64,000 bases of DNA from Dreissena polymorpha (lineage: Eukaryota > Mollusca > Bivalvia > Myida > Dreissenidae), in contig NW_026273356.1 in assembly GCF_020536995.1 (NCBI RefSeq), positions 201,001 through 265,000 on the forward strand. Reading direction: 5' to 3'. Under the pieces are notes generated by a model, which was not told the origin of the DNA, did no database searches, and saw nothing but the letters and a program-made list of their open reading frames with translations. Below are positions 49,607 to 62,699 of the stretch, one piece after another (within the stretch, counting starts at the first letter, position 1; each line of letters begins with the position of its first letter). The position numbers and the translations under genes were made by a program.

Positions 49607-49815
49607 TCCGGTTACGGTTGGCGCAGTGGTTGGTACATGCTCTTCTCACTTCTGCAACCGGTGTTTAATCCCCATTCCCAGGGCACGTGCGTTTGGTAGG
49701 TGGTCACTATAACGGACAGGTGGGTTTCCTCTGGGCATTCCGGTTCCCCCCCCCCGCCCACAGCATAAGACCACACCGAAATTGAATAACTTTTAGTAAA
49801 ACCTAAATGCATATG
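49607..49815 (+). repeat. tRNA-derived SINE
   Basis: The head TTGGCGCAGTGGTTGGTACA and the later GTGTTTAATCCCCATTCCCA correspond to A- and B-box regions. The body GTGGGTTTCCTCTGGGCATT and CATAAGACCACACCG is a form common in molluscan SINEs. Confidence 0.75.
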
Positions 49816-50522
49816 TAGCTGGAAACTGGAGCTCTAATTTAAAATTCGTTTCAACTTTCATGAGTCTAGTAATTAAATAAGGTAGGAGTGGTGGGACACA
49901 CTATGGGTCTCCACATAATGCACGCACTGTTCCGGAAGGACCTCATGAACTTAGAACATTATCTATGATTATAATCTTTCTTTTTTGTAACACCCCGCAT
50001 CAATTTACGTAGATCACTTGTTTAAGCAATGAATGATTATCAGCATGTTTTTCAGCATGTGACATCCTGCCAATCTCTCTTAGAGTAATAGTTACGTCAA
50101 GTCTCGAATAGCATCACGCACATCAGGGTGTTATACTTTACTACGCATGTATCAATGTTACCACATAGGTTTTTTATATTTTAATGAAGGACATGACCAC
50201 AAAAGCCAATAAGAAACATATAAATATAATTTAACACAAATAATGCTACATTTATAAATACAATCAGTCAATATGTTAGGGTCGAATGGTATAACGAGGA
50301 GGTATTTTACTCAAGTTCAAAATGTAATTCACGCACATGAAATGAAGAACAAACATAAGTTTCCCTCCTACCAGTTTATAATACACAAATTATAATAATT
50401 TTAAACAAAGTAACCATACTAGTATTATGCATGAGGAATTTGAGTTAAAACCTATGTAGCTATTTTTTTATAACAGACAATGGGTATACAATGTATTAAA
50501 TATTATAGTCTGATCGGGATAT
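49816..50522. other. Spacer
   Basis: Nothing recognised. The left end of the DUF7869-like element starting at about 50.5 kb may lie here, but no terminal repeat was found. Confidence 0.4.
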
Positions 50523-52110
50523 ATGTTAATCCAACCTCATTCATACTCACATAATTCAGGGATTGTTTTCAATATTTTACAATTGCCATTAACGGGGGAT
50601 GTGCCGAGTCGTGTAAGGACACACTCATCAAAGGGCAGAGCTATTTCCAGAGTATATCACTTAGATACGAAATGTGTTTGCAAAGCTTTCTTCCAGAAGA
50701 CGTTAGCTATTGGTGGCAGAATGATAGATACAGCACTGAAATCACTATCTTCAGGAACATTTGCTTCCTTTGACAGGCGTGGAAAGCACACTCCCCATAA
50801 CAAAACCCTAGATGCAATCATAGAAGATGTCCGTAATCATATAGAATCATTTCCTACTGTAGAAGCACATTACACAAGCCAAGACACTAAAAGGCGTGTT
50901 CTACGATCTGATTTAAATATTAGTAAATTGTATTAATTAAACAAAGAAAACTAAGAGAAGCGGGCAGGCAATACATATCAAGTTCAATGTATCGTACAAT
51001 TTTATGTGAGGAGTTTAACTATTCATTCCATATAACCAAGAAGGACCAGTTTCAGACTTGCGCTGTGTATAGAAATTAGGAGATAGCAGGCGAGCTAACC
51101 ACCGATTTGAAAATTGCTTTTGAATACCATATCAAAAGAAAAAACAGAGCTAGAGATGAAAAGAAGTTGGATAAGTCTCGTGCAAAACAAGACAAGTCAT
51201 ACCATGTTGCAACATTCGATCTAGAGGCTGTTTTACCGATTCCATGTTCTCTTGTGAGTAAAGTTTATTATAAAAGAAAGCTCAATTGTTACAATATTTC
51301 CTTTTATTTTTTACAAAACGCTAGTTCGACATGGTTTTTGTGGAATGAAACTGAAGGAAAACGGGGCTCTTGTGAAGAGGGAACTTGTCTTTTGACTTAC
51401 ATGAAATCTATATCTATAACAGTAGAGAATGTCTGTTTTTATTCTGATTGTTGTTGTGGTCAAAATCGAAATAGGGTTGTTACTTTTGCATTGATGCATG
51501 CTTAAGAGAAATGTAAAAACATAGAGATACTATTGAACAAAAGTATTTAGAAAGTGGACATACCCAGATGGAGTTGTGATAGTGTACATGCTTCGATAGA
51601 ACGTGCAAAGAAACGTACATCGGTATATGTACCGAGCCAGTGAGAAACAATTGTGAAGGTTGCACGATAAAGAAATCCGTATGTTGTAGTGCCGATAAAA
51701 TACTATGACTTTTTAGATATCAATCATGTAGCCAAATATGTACTACCGTTAAACGTTGTTAATGTAAGTGGACAAAACGTTTTATGGACAAAAATAACAT
51801 GGATAAAACTGCAAAAAAGTGATCCGGGGCGTGTGTTTTTTAAGAGCAGTTTCGATGACACCAGTTTTCAGTGTGTGCACCTTAAATCCTCAAGGAAAGG
51901 ACCTTCTATAAAATGTGACTTAAAACCCTTGTATGATGCCAATTTCCAATTACAGTAGCAAAGAAAAAAGACCTGCTATCACTTTGCTCTGATGAATAAT
52001 TCCTTCAGAATATGACCAGTATTTCAAGGATATTCCATCTGATAAGACAACTAGGGACAGTCTTCCAGAACTAGATACAATGGAAGAAAGTGAAGATTCA
52101 AATGTGGAAT
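50523..52110 (+). pseudogene. Second DUF7869-like transposon gene, decayed
   Basis: Plus-strand pieces in family order. First, CVCKAFFQKTLAIGGRMIDT, then FDRRGKHTPHNKTLDAIIED and HIESFPTVEAHY (50523-50936). Next, EFNYSFHITKKDQFQTCAVY, then VATFDLEAVLPIPCS (to about 51260) and NETEGKRGSCEEGTCLL with FYSDCCCGQNRNR (to 51505). Last, SGHTQM, PIKYYDFLDIN and RVFFKSSFDDTSFQ (to about 51958), then a short C-terminal piece. The order and motifs match the form of DUF7869 protein common in insects and cnidarians. Several stops and frame changes separate the pieces, so it is a dead copy. Sequence motifs differ from the gene at 3225-5950, so it is another lineage. No terminal repeats were found. Confidence 0.75.
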
Positions 52111-54583
52111 AGAAAATCTGAATCTTGACTTTCTTCCATTGTGAAGGTTGGAGACAAACAAGTCCATACTGATTGAAATATATGTATTGTTACATGTGTA
52201 TGTCCTGTTAAAATCTAGAATGCAAAAGTAAATAATGATGTACTTCTGTATAATAATATCTCGTATTATGAATATCAATATGAACTTGTGCTAAGTGCAC
52301 ATGTTTCGTTCAGTCTCTCAAAATAGATGCACAGCACAGGGCTGTTTTGCCTTAAGGGAACTTAGACCTGAATGACATAGGAAAAGCATGGTAAAAGCTA
52401 AGTAGCACCAAGTGCACTTAACACAGTGGCACACAGAAAATATATATGTTATACCTTTATGCCATAATGAAGTAACAACTATTTTGAATACAAAAGCATT
52501 AGATATTGTATGCAATTCTATGATATGTTTATAATGCCATAACATACTATTACCTAATATTGTAACATAAAATTATGCTTATAGTCATATTCAAATAGAA
52601 TTTGTTGTTTGTCAAACGATCTTTTGCGTTTTTCTCCACTATTTAAAAAACGGACTTATTACGTTCTGGCTCTTACCCCTCAATGTTATATCTGCGCGTA
52701 TGATTTATTGCTTTTGGGTGAAGAAACTCTGGCAATGCTCTGAAGAGCCGTAGCAACAACAGTTACAGATGTTCTTAAAATACATTTCATTAAATAAACC
52801 CTTTGAAAAAACGAGCACCAAGCTTATCTTGTTTAAAGGTATTGCAACAAACGTTTTGTTTTTCCGAACAGGCTGAAAAATATATTTTGGTATAACATTG
52901 TTATCGAGTGAATGTCGTAACATACTTGCATCTCGAAGAAACTATAAATATACAAATAGTATTCATATAAGAAACCTAATTCGTACATTAAATCAACGCC
53001 AATGTATTATTGATAATGTTAATCCCACCCATACATTGTAAAACAAAAAAGCAATCAGTTGAATATCTATTGGTATAATGTAAACTCAAATTACAACCGG
53101 AAAAATCGATGCTTATAAAGCGGTTATGTTGGTGCTATGAGCGTAACAATTATCGTTCTACACGTTTTAGAACTCTTCAAATCTTCTTGGCAATTTATTT
53201 TACGTATCTTCCTTGTCGACCAATATCAGTTGCAATTAAATGTGGTTTGAGTGTGTCTCTAGTGCACAATTACATTAGCGACACTTACCAAATATTGATC
53301 CGTGGAATTATAGCCGGGATCGTTAGCACTTATTAACTGAGCCCATATTAAAATTAACACGTCCCTAGGAATTTTAGCATTTAAGCCACGTTCACACTTT
53401 CAATTGCTTTTCCTCTGTTTTAAATCATGCGTAAGATACGCCAAGTTGTACCTATTTTGCAAAGTTAGCCATGCTTTTGATTTTATATTTGCATTATTAA
53501 ACTTATTAGACCTGTTGCCTTCTTGCAAACATTTATACTACACAATAAGGAATGTACCGTTATAGTTGTTTTGTCGTCTTTAAGTAAGTAATTGTTTTAT
53601 GAGCCAATCCTTCCTCGCAATTATTAAAAGAAACTGGAATATAAACTCACAAAAAAATCAGAATAATACTATATGATAATGATTACAAAAATAACTGATA
53701 ATAACACATAATGTAATGCCTTAACAGATCTTTAGTCAGCAATACGTCTGTGTAAATATATACGAGGCAAACGTTTAGGAAACATGTATAGCACATGTTG
53801 TTAAGAAAATTAGTTTTCACTAAAAGAACTCGTCTAAAAATACTTCCGTTCAAACTGATTTTTGTATAAGAACCTATATTTTTCGTTTTTGTTTCTGTAA
53901 CAGTGACCTTGACCCCAGTGGCCCAAAATCTAATCCATTGCTAGACCTGCATAAAACCGACATACACACACAATTTCAGCACAATATCTCTGTCATAATT
54001 TAAACTACTGAATGCAGACTTAATATTTTAGAAAACGTGATATAAACCTTGATCCAATTTGCGTCGAATACAACCTCACTCTATCTAAACCAGAGAATTA
54101 CGCAGAGGCAATTACGTCCAACTGGAAAAATATATATAAACATGAAAAACAGAATAAACCTAACAGAAGTCATGTTTACTATGTCATCCAGGAAATATAT
54201 TTAATATGTTAAATATTTTTTATATGTATATACATCTCTAATATGCCATGACATAAGTAGAAGTTTATGTCTACAAACAGCGTTAATGTTATTTACATGT
54301 GTATGTACGTACATACATTGAATGTTCACTTTTTGTTTATTTAGAGTTCATTACACTTTTCTATTAAAAGACAAAAATGAAACAATTATTGCCACAACAT
54401 AACAAAATAGGTAAAAGTAAAAATTTAAAACGAAAAACTTCACTCGTAAAAAAAATATTTGTATCTGCAACTGCACAAACATACAGTAGTGTAACATTAC
54501 GTGCTACGTAATTCTGATTCATATTTTCAATTTTGAAGACATAACATATAATTACAAATTCTATTAAATACATGTTTATGCCG
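52111..54583. other. Intergenic region
   Basis: AT-rich. A dispersed-repeat fragment lies at about 53895-54000. TTTATT at about 54337 (AATAAA on the minus strand) may be the poly(A) signal of the TRIM-like gene ending at 54584. Confidence 0.4.
53895..54000. repeat. Dispersed-repeat fragment with GGGTCAAGGTCA
   Basis: GTAACAGTGACCTTGACCCC and AATTTCAGCACAATATCTCT resemble a common bivalve repeat. On the minus strand it holds GGGTCAAGGTCA (half-sites with no spacing). Confidence 0.4.
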
Positions 54584-57500
54584 CTATTCCACTCTAAACA
54601 CGAGGATGTTACCCTTGTATTTATTTCCCACAATAATGGAGGAAGTGATGCTGCTGTAGCAGACTGAAAGTGGATTCTCCACCCCATCCATCCTTGTAGC
54701 AAGAGTGGACAGCTTCCTCCCTCCGTCACTGTCCATCTGTATTATATTGTGGGAATTGACTCCACAGACAAGCACCTGGCCTGCAGAGGTCACAAGCAAA
54801 CCCTCTGGTGTCAGTAGTTCTGGATCTGTGAAGGTGACAAGGACTGTTCCATCCATGGCCACCGTTAGCAGCTGATAGCGGCATGTTATATACAGCTTGT
54901 CCCCTGACGGACTAACAGCGCAGTTGTTGACTACAATAGTAGCATCAATTTATTGAATTAACTTAAATATACAATAGCCTTTATAAACAGAATGCAATGA
55001 TACTGTATTGTATAGGTTTTTTAATAAATATGCAATAAAGTAATTTAAATATATGAGTATAATATTATAAAAATACATAGCTTAGTGTGACAAGCAGGGT
55101 CTGTGTCAGTTTAGTGTGTACACGTTTGAAATTGAGATATATTACTGCTCAGTTAACAATGCACATGTATATATAAATTTAAAAATATATAGCAATTACA
55201 TATTTACCAAAGGTACAAATTTGATAAAAATGTACTTACATATATTTGAAATTGACACCGGCAACTATACGCCCTAAATGGGCAATTTTTAAGACTGAAA
55301 TTTTTTTTGTGGACTGTTTATCTCAAGAAACATGTTGTGCCACCAACCAATTATGCATATGGTGAACTGTATTTTTGTGCTTAACCATTTACAAAAGCAA
55401 TGTGTTTAAATAAATATTATGCACATACATTTGTTTTAAGCAAATCCAACCAAAAACAATTAAGTTTATATCATCATACGATTTGTATTAAGAAAACAAA
55501 TTGTACAAGATTTGTCAACCACAATTATGAGGGCTAGGTTATAATGTATGTCTTTCCCATTTACTCAGTCGCTATTAAAAGACAGGTCATAGAGTGACAG
55601 CCACAATAGATACTTAGTGTGTTTTATAAGTGAACAAATATATGTATTAGCGTTCTTATAATAACTTTTTAAATTCTACATTTAACGTTCATGAAGGTTT
55701 AAAATTACTTTACATAACATGTTCCCAATATCATCATAAAAAGTCACCATGTTTCATACCTGTAAAACCACCATATATATCATCATATAGTGTGCGGATC
55801 AGTTTTCCGCTAAGTGAGTACTTGTATATTGCATCGAGAGAAGAAATGTACAGGTCTCCCTGGTGATGCGCAATACATATGCATCTATGTTGTAACTGAA
55901 ACTTTCTGCTTGTTACCAACTGGCTTGTGTTGACGGTGATAAACTGGACATGTGGTTTAAACAAATTATCTATAGCCACTGCAACCTCACTGGATGTAAT
56001 TGTACACATTTTCCGTGGAACGGAAGTCACATCACAGTAACTCACAACCTGGTACTGCTGGTTCAGCATCTTTACTTTATTATTGCTTACGTCTGCAACA
56101 AGGAACTGTCCATCACAAAGAACACATATGCTTGAAATACAGGCTGTTTTTGAATCGCTTGGTATGTTCACATTATATTCACATTTCCTTATCACGGTGA
56201 ACGCATGGTTTGGAAACTTTGGACAGTATTTATCCAAAAATGTTTCAAACCGTTGTATTGTTTTCTGACATTTTGTACTAGCTATAAAAGACAGCTCCGG
56301 CGTACCCACTTCTCTATGTATGGCGTCATGGAGATATAACAATTCCTCATGAAGCCTAATGCAGCTGTTTTTTCCATTTACGAGAGGAGCTTACTTCAGT
56401 GTCAGCTCTTCTTTTTTATCCTTAATAGTGCTTTTGTCAAAATCTGCTAATAAAGACCTAATTTTCTTACGCATGTTATGGACTAAGTATTGCATATGCT
56501 CATGCGTTTCATTCACTGTGCTGTCTGCACATTCCAGAAGATATGATGTTAAATTCAGACGCATGCCATCCACAATAAGCTTCTCGTGTTCATGGTACGA
56601 AACCTTTAGAGACTTCATTCTGTCCTCCTGATAAATCTGAAACTGTTTCATTCGTGAAAGAGTATTTTTCGTTCTGACAGACAGGTTATTGAGATCAGCT
56701 GACTTCTCTTTTGCAGCTTCAGATAATTGGGTCACTTGAAAGCACAGCCTGAAAGCAAAACCCAGATTGTAATGTATTACTCATAAGATATTGATTTTGG
56801 ATGTTGGTATATATCTGTATATAATTTGTTTTATAAACAAATTCATACTGGCATACCATGTTTGCATAATGCATACATTGAATGAGGACGATTAAGTATA
56901 ATGACTGGTAAATGTATGTTATTTCAGGAATGAAATAAGGTATCAATCATGCAGGGACAGTACATGCCATGCTAGCAAAATAGCGAATACTTACGCCTTA
57001 ATGTGTTTAACTCTTAAAACAACGTAAATAGGCATAACAACACAGTTAGAAATCAAATATGCGCCATAAAAGAACAATACATCTTCCAAAAGTCACAATT
57101 TAAACATCTAGTAGTAATAATATATTGATTATGGCCTAAATATGTTGAAAACACTATGTTAATACATAATCAAGGAAAATTTGAAATAATGTCCAACAAT
57201 TTTGATTAGGTGTGTGTTTGGGAACGTATGATTATCACGGTGATAAAGAAATCATGCATTCAAATGATAATGTATCACACGTTATAATGTTTTAATTGTG
57301 CAGATGATTACATTATAACTTTATATTTATTTAATGCATTAATAGTTTACTACTACTGAATTTCCTATAACAGTAAAGAGTCCGAGGACAATTTGTTTTA
57401 TTCATGATTTTATATAAAATATAATAGTTTGTTCAAATGAAACACATTAATAAATAATAATACAATAACAATCTGTATGATTGAAACTAAATATTATGCA

Positions 57501-60330
57501 TGATCCATGAGCCGTTGATATGCCCTTTAAAATATAAAAGTCTTTTTCTTAGGTTTCTTTCGCATTATTCAATTATCTTAAATTATCCCGCTTTCAGCTT
57601 TGTTCGTATGTAGATCATTCATAAATATGAGATTATATAAGTTTAACATCAGCGACTAGAGTATCATCACATCAAATGTAAATCAACCAGTTCGACAGTT
57701 ATATACAATGTTCGGCAGCACGTTGAAAACAAGAAACTCCAGCAAAGATTATCAGGAGAGAAATTCTTGATACCATCTGATAGTCCTCTCTTCCAGGCAA
57801 GATACCGATTTCAATATAAATCTTTTACAACTTTTCAGCATTAAAGTGTGTGCATAATATTGTTTTAATCTACCAATTTCAAAAACCTAAACCTCCAAAC
57901 TGTACTATTTGAAAAAGCAAGTTTTTCCTTACTTCCTTCATGCGTGACAAGTATTCACGACTCATGTCATGTAAGAATTAAATTTATAAACGTATGATGT
58001 AACCAACTTAACTCGGAGTAAAATATGCCCTTTATATAGTCAGGATAAACTGTTAAACTGTCGGTAAGACTGAGTAATACATGAAACCTCTAGAGGATAA
58101 ACACGTTTAGTTTAAATTAAATCCGATGACCTAATCTATAGACAAAACGCACCTAGATTAAAACCTGGCCAAGATATTGACATATTTAACCTTTATACCA
58201 GTGTCGTGAAACGTGAAACATAAAGGTTGCTTCTGTCATAAATGTGGTTAGATGTTCTAAACATATTTAAATTAGAGATCTAGTTTCTATAGGCATGATA
58301 TTGGTATCTAGTCTTGAAAATATTTTCTCAAATAGTTTACCTGGTAACATTGTCTTGGGACGAATGTGCTCAATTCTATATTGTTCTAGAAATTGTCAAA
58401 ATATACAGTGTGACATTTTTCATCAAGATTAAGTCCTGAATATAGCTCATAATTCAGTCATAATTTTGGCTAAAAACAATCTTGTTGTTAAAAGGGTTTC
58501 CTTTAAATTGATATGGAGACCTCACTTTCGGATTTAAGTGACACAGAGTCGTTCTCAGCCTTAACATTCTCAGTTCCACATTTTTAGAAAGTTGTATAAA
58601 CCTTATTAGAAAGAATGCGAACCAGCGTTGAACTTGGCCAAAATGTAGACAACAAGTCAAAAGGCTGACTCAGTTTCAACATATTTGAGTTAAAATGTGG
58701 CTTTTTTAATTGAAACACGGTTATTAAAATAGTTCATCTGGTAACTTAGTTTGTTTAACGCACCGAAGCCAGTTTATGTTGTAGAGAATGACCAAATACA
58801 CAATCTAACAAACTTTCATGACGTTTGAATGATATGTTTTTCTTCTAAAGTGTTACCGATATTAAAGCTGATTAGGCATACTGTACTCAGCATGACGGGC
58901 CAAGAGTGATCGCAATAGTCCACGATGAGAACTTATGTTTCATATAGCACACCTGATAAAATTAAAACTTGTTGAAGGTTGAGACAACCTTCTTCTTTGT
59001 ACCATTAGGCAAGCTAATTGTATAACCAGTATTGTATTAACATCGTTGTAAGGTTTCCGCACAGTAAAATAACAGCAACAGTTATTTTTAAATTTAATGT
59101 GTACGTTCTGCGAAGCTTTCCGCAAAAGAAAAAAAATAAATAAAACCTAAACATTTATGTAAATAATATGGTTTGAGCCCTAACGCAAAATATTAAGAAA
59201 AACAGAGTTTTTGTTAATCGAGAACCATAATTATTAAGTGCTTCGTGTACAACACTCCATAAGCAATACACTGGTAGCAAATAACTTGTGTGTGAATTGA
59301 TGAACTATGATATAAAAATATTTGACCAAAGCAGTTGCCATTTGACATTCAGTGGATGATTGAGTCATATTGGGAATTTCTGCTGCAGCTCTGTTATATC
59401 TTCCCTATATAATGAGGTTTCTATGAAGCACAAAAATTCATATATAACACATTGAATGTAATAGAGTTGTTAATTCCTAAAGATAATTTGAACGAATTAA
59501 TGTTTGTTCCATTCTCCTGCCATTAGTAATATCGTTAAACTACGTGTATAAATAGTATGGCCATATCTTGAGTTTCATATAACATTTGATAACAATTTCA
59601 GTTACGACATCCGCCATTTTCAAACATTTGCAGAGGTACCTGTACCATTTAAAATTACGATAAGAATTAAAACCGGTTGTATATAGTAATGTTTGCAATT
59701 TTTCAACAAAACCGTTTAAGGGTGTATCATTTTCATTAATTGCATGTTATTTAAATACTCGTGTACTACCATTATGGCATAAGAAGCAAACATATCAGTG
59801 AACATTTTTAAATCTTATGTGTGCTATAATGGATGAATATTCCTTCTCGGATAACTAACAACACAGGTATATTTATTTAGAAATATTAAAACTGCTAACA
59901 CTAATATTAATAACTTTACATGGGCATGCTTAAATGCATATTACAATGGTACTATTTAACATAAATTAAACACAGTGACTATGATCTACCTGTGATTAAT
60001 TTCAACACATGTAGAGCAGATCAGCTGACTGTGGTCTGAGCAGTACATTGTTAAATTTTCACCCTTGTGTATGTCACACTTTTTAAGATAATCCGCTATT
60101 TTTTTACAAAGTGGCCACTTCATTATTTGATCCCTTCCAAACGGACATTGTTTATTAAACCACCAACCATGCTGGCTATGGGAGTGAATACACGTTCCAC
60201 AAAAGTATGTATTACATGTTTTACAGTAAAAAGCAGTATCAACTTCTGAAGACCGTTCTTCGCAGAGTGTACAATAATATGTATTTACATAACTTTTTAC
60301 AGCAAATTTAGACACAGAAAAATCCGCCAT
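54584..60330 (-). CDS. TRIM-like protein: two B-boxes, coiled coil, NHL-type propeller; one in-frame stop
   Basis: Exons 60330-59990, 56748-55760 and 54930-54584 have GT/AG borders and phases that fit, totalling 559 codons. The ATG starts MADFSVSKFAV. Residues about 18-65 form a B-box1-like zinc site (YYCTLCEERSSEVDTAFYC, FCGTCIHSHSQH), then B-box2 (KKCDIHKGENLTMYC, HSQLICSTCVEINH). Exon 2 opens with a coiled coil (QVTQLSEAAKEKSADLNNL onward), and its second half plus exon 3 form a beta-propeller with repeats such as SSICVLCDGQFLVADVSNN and PEGLLVTSAGQVLVCG. There is no RING finger, so it is not a complete E3 ligase; RING-less B-box/NHL proteins of this kind form large families in bivalves, and immune or RNA-related roles are only inferred. 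A TAA at 56393-56391 (codon 233) lies between coiled coil and propeller, in one continuous frame. It is a nonsense mutation, a polymorphism, a sequencing error, or part of a tiny spliced segment; the gene may be inactive. Confidence 0.85.
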
Positions 60331-61841
60331 TTTGAAAATACACTTTTAACAAAACACTGTTTACAACCGAAAATAACCGATACATTAAGTCCACAGTAAA
60401 TTTCCTGACATCAGTATCCCGTAAAACACATTCTAAAATGTTATTAAACACAATCGAGCAATAAGGAACTTTCAACTGAACCGAATCTGATATAACCTTT
60501 ATATGATGTTCAGTTGTATGATAGCAATAAACAGTGTAGCTGTGTGCACATAAATGATACTACTAGGTCACAGTGAGTCTATTTATAACTATAAACTTGC
60601 CTGTTGGTGTGTAGATGTAAACCAGATTGTTACACCGGTCAAATGTGTTAGTTATTCTAATAAATGAAATGTTAAATTGTTACACATGTAAAATGTTAAA
60701 TACAATAATAATACTGTAGATTATAACGCCGATCGTTTTTATTACAATTGTCGCCTCCTTTCCCCAATACAGAATTGAACACTAGGATGTTAAACGTGTT
60801 ATACTCATTTAAATACAATTATCTTGATAAACTAGTGTGAATATTGCAGTTTGCAATAACAAAAACCTTATCGATACATCTTCCGTCTAAAAAAGTTAAT
60901 GAATGAATAACGTTTATAACAAATATGTCGGATAAAATAACTAATAGGTTTTGATGGGTAAGTGAGTCAGGTAATGTGCGAGTTGTTACCGTTAAAAATT
61001 TCTCAAAACAATTGTTCATTTATTGATTGTTTAACTTCGCTTCCATTGATTGATTTATTTGAAATAAACTGTTGAACATAAATATCAATGAAAACTATGT
61101 CGTAGCCAATGCTTAGCAATTTTGTTTCAATAATATTTTTTACACTTTTTATGACACTGTGTTATATACTGATGTTCTGTATTTACAAGGTGGGTAATTG
61201 AGATCTGCGATGAACTACTTTTATTGCGCATGAATTAAGTGGTATATCGGAGTTTTGGGTATTTGGTTTTTGGCAGCCAGCCAATTCGGATAGGCTCAGA
61301 AATTGGTCTCATTACTATGGCCTTGGGGCTATGCCCCAAGCCAAAACACATCCCCATTAAACTGTTAAAGAGTTATTAATATTTCAAACAAGTGTGTGAA
61401 ATTTACAATTTAACTTGAATCGTTTATTTGAAATTAGAATTTTGTGTATGTTCGGGTGGTGTAACATTATTCAGGCCGATAACATCCAATGAATTTCTTC
61501 CATTTGATAAAAGATCGCAAATAAATTTAACTATTTACACATTTTCGCAATGAAAACAAATATACAAAATTGCAGAAAAAAAGCAAAAGCACTGTAGCGG
61601 GAGTATGCTGTGTAGATGTAAACATAGTTGTGGTGTTTTATGTCTTTGTAATACATTAATTAGTTTATAAATGTTATAATATTATAAATATTTTATATTC
61701 TTATAAAAAGTTTATGGACAATAGTTTAAGTAATGGCAGGTTCCCTTTATTTTAATTGCAAATATGGCCTCTTCGTATGTGTTACATACATCAGGCACTG
61801 TAAAGATTAATTATGTGTCAAATAAATAATATATTGGGGTG
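60331..61841. other. Upstream of the TRIM-like gene; intergenic
   Basis: Should contain the promoter of the minus-strand gene; no TATA or initiator stands out. Near 61320 is the small palindrome CTTGGGGCTATGCCCCAAG. No other gene recognised. Confidence 0.4.
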
Positions 61842-62148
61842 GAGGGATAGGAGAAAGAGAGACGTCTAGCGAGAGCAAGAGAGAGAAGAGAGGAGAGAGA
61901 GAGGAGAGATAGAGAGAGAGAGAGGAGAGGAGAGGAGAGAGAGAAGAGAGAGAGCGAGAGAGAGAGAGAAGAGAGAGCAAAGGAGAGAGAGAGAGAGAGC
62001 GAGCGAGAGAGAGAGAGAGGAGAAAAAGGAGGGGAGAGAGAGAGAGAGAGAGAAGAGAGCAGAGAGAGAGAGTAGAGAGCGAGATAGATCGAGAGCTAGA
62101 GAGCCTCTCTCTCTCTCTCTCTCTCTATCTAGATCTCTCTTTTCTAGA

Positions 62149-62179
<31 letters not shown>

Positions 62180-62276
62180 TCTCTCTTCTCTCTCTCTCTC
62201 GCTCTAGTCTCTCTTCTCTGTCTCTCTGTCTATCTCTCTGTCTCTCTCTCTGGCTCTCTCTCTGTCTCTCTCTCTA

Positions 62277-62310
<34 letters not shown>

Positions 62311-62396
62311 TGCTCTCTCTCTTTCTCTCTCTCCCCTTTCTCTCTCTCTCTCTCCCTCTACTCTCTCTCTATCTCTCTCTCTCTCTCTCTATCTCA
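61842..62396. repeat. (GA)n tract followed by inverted (TC)n tract
   Basis: About 260 bp of imperfect GAGA sequence, interrupted by GC, GAT and GTC, turns at about 62104 into about 290 bp of CTCT sequence. The two halves are complementary and could form one long hairpin. Confidence 0.95.
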
Positions 62397-62699
62397 CAAA
62401 AATAAACCTAAGGCTCGCAATGAAAGTCTCAGATTTAATTAATTGTTACAATCTTGAAGATCCATTTCGATATCATGTACAGTCAAAAAAAAATCAAACT
62501 GGCGTAGAAAATATCCAATACAGCAGGCTAGGCTTGATCTATTTTAACTACATCTAATTTCTTGCAACATTTTATATCAACTAAAATTGTATAAAGTCTT
62601 CAATCGGATACATTTAACAATAAGCGATCGACTTTATTTAAGAAAATTTACTTATGGAATTACGGGGCTAATCTACTTCATACGGGTCTTACATTAAAC

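Noticed and set aside
61320-61345. Palindrome CTTGGGGCTATGCCCCAAG as a regulatory site
   Set aside because: Isolated 8-bp arms with no gene start nearby; too little to support a function.
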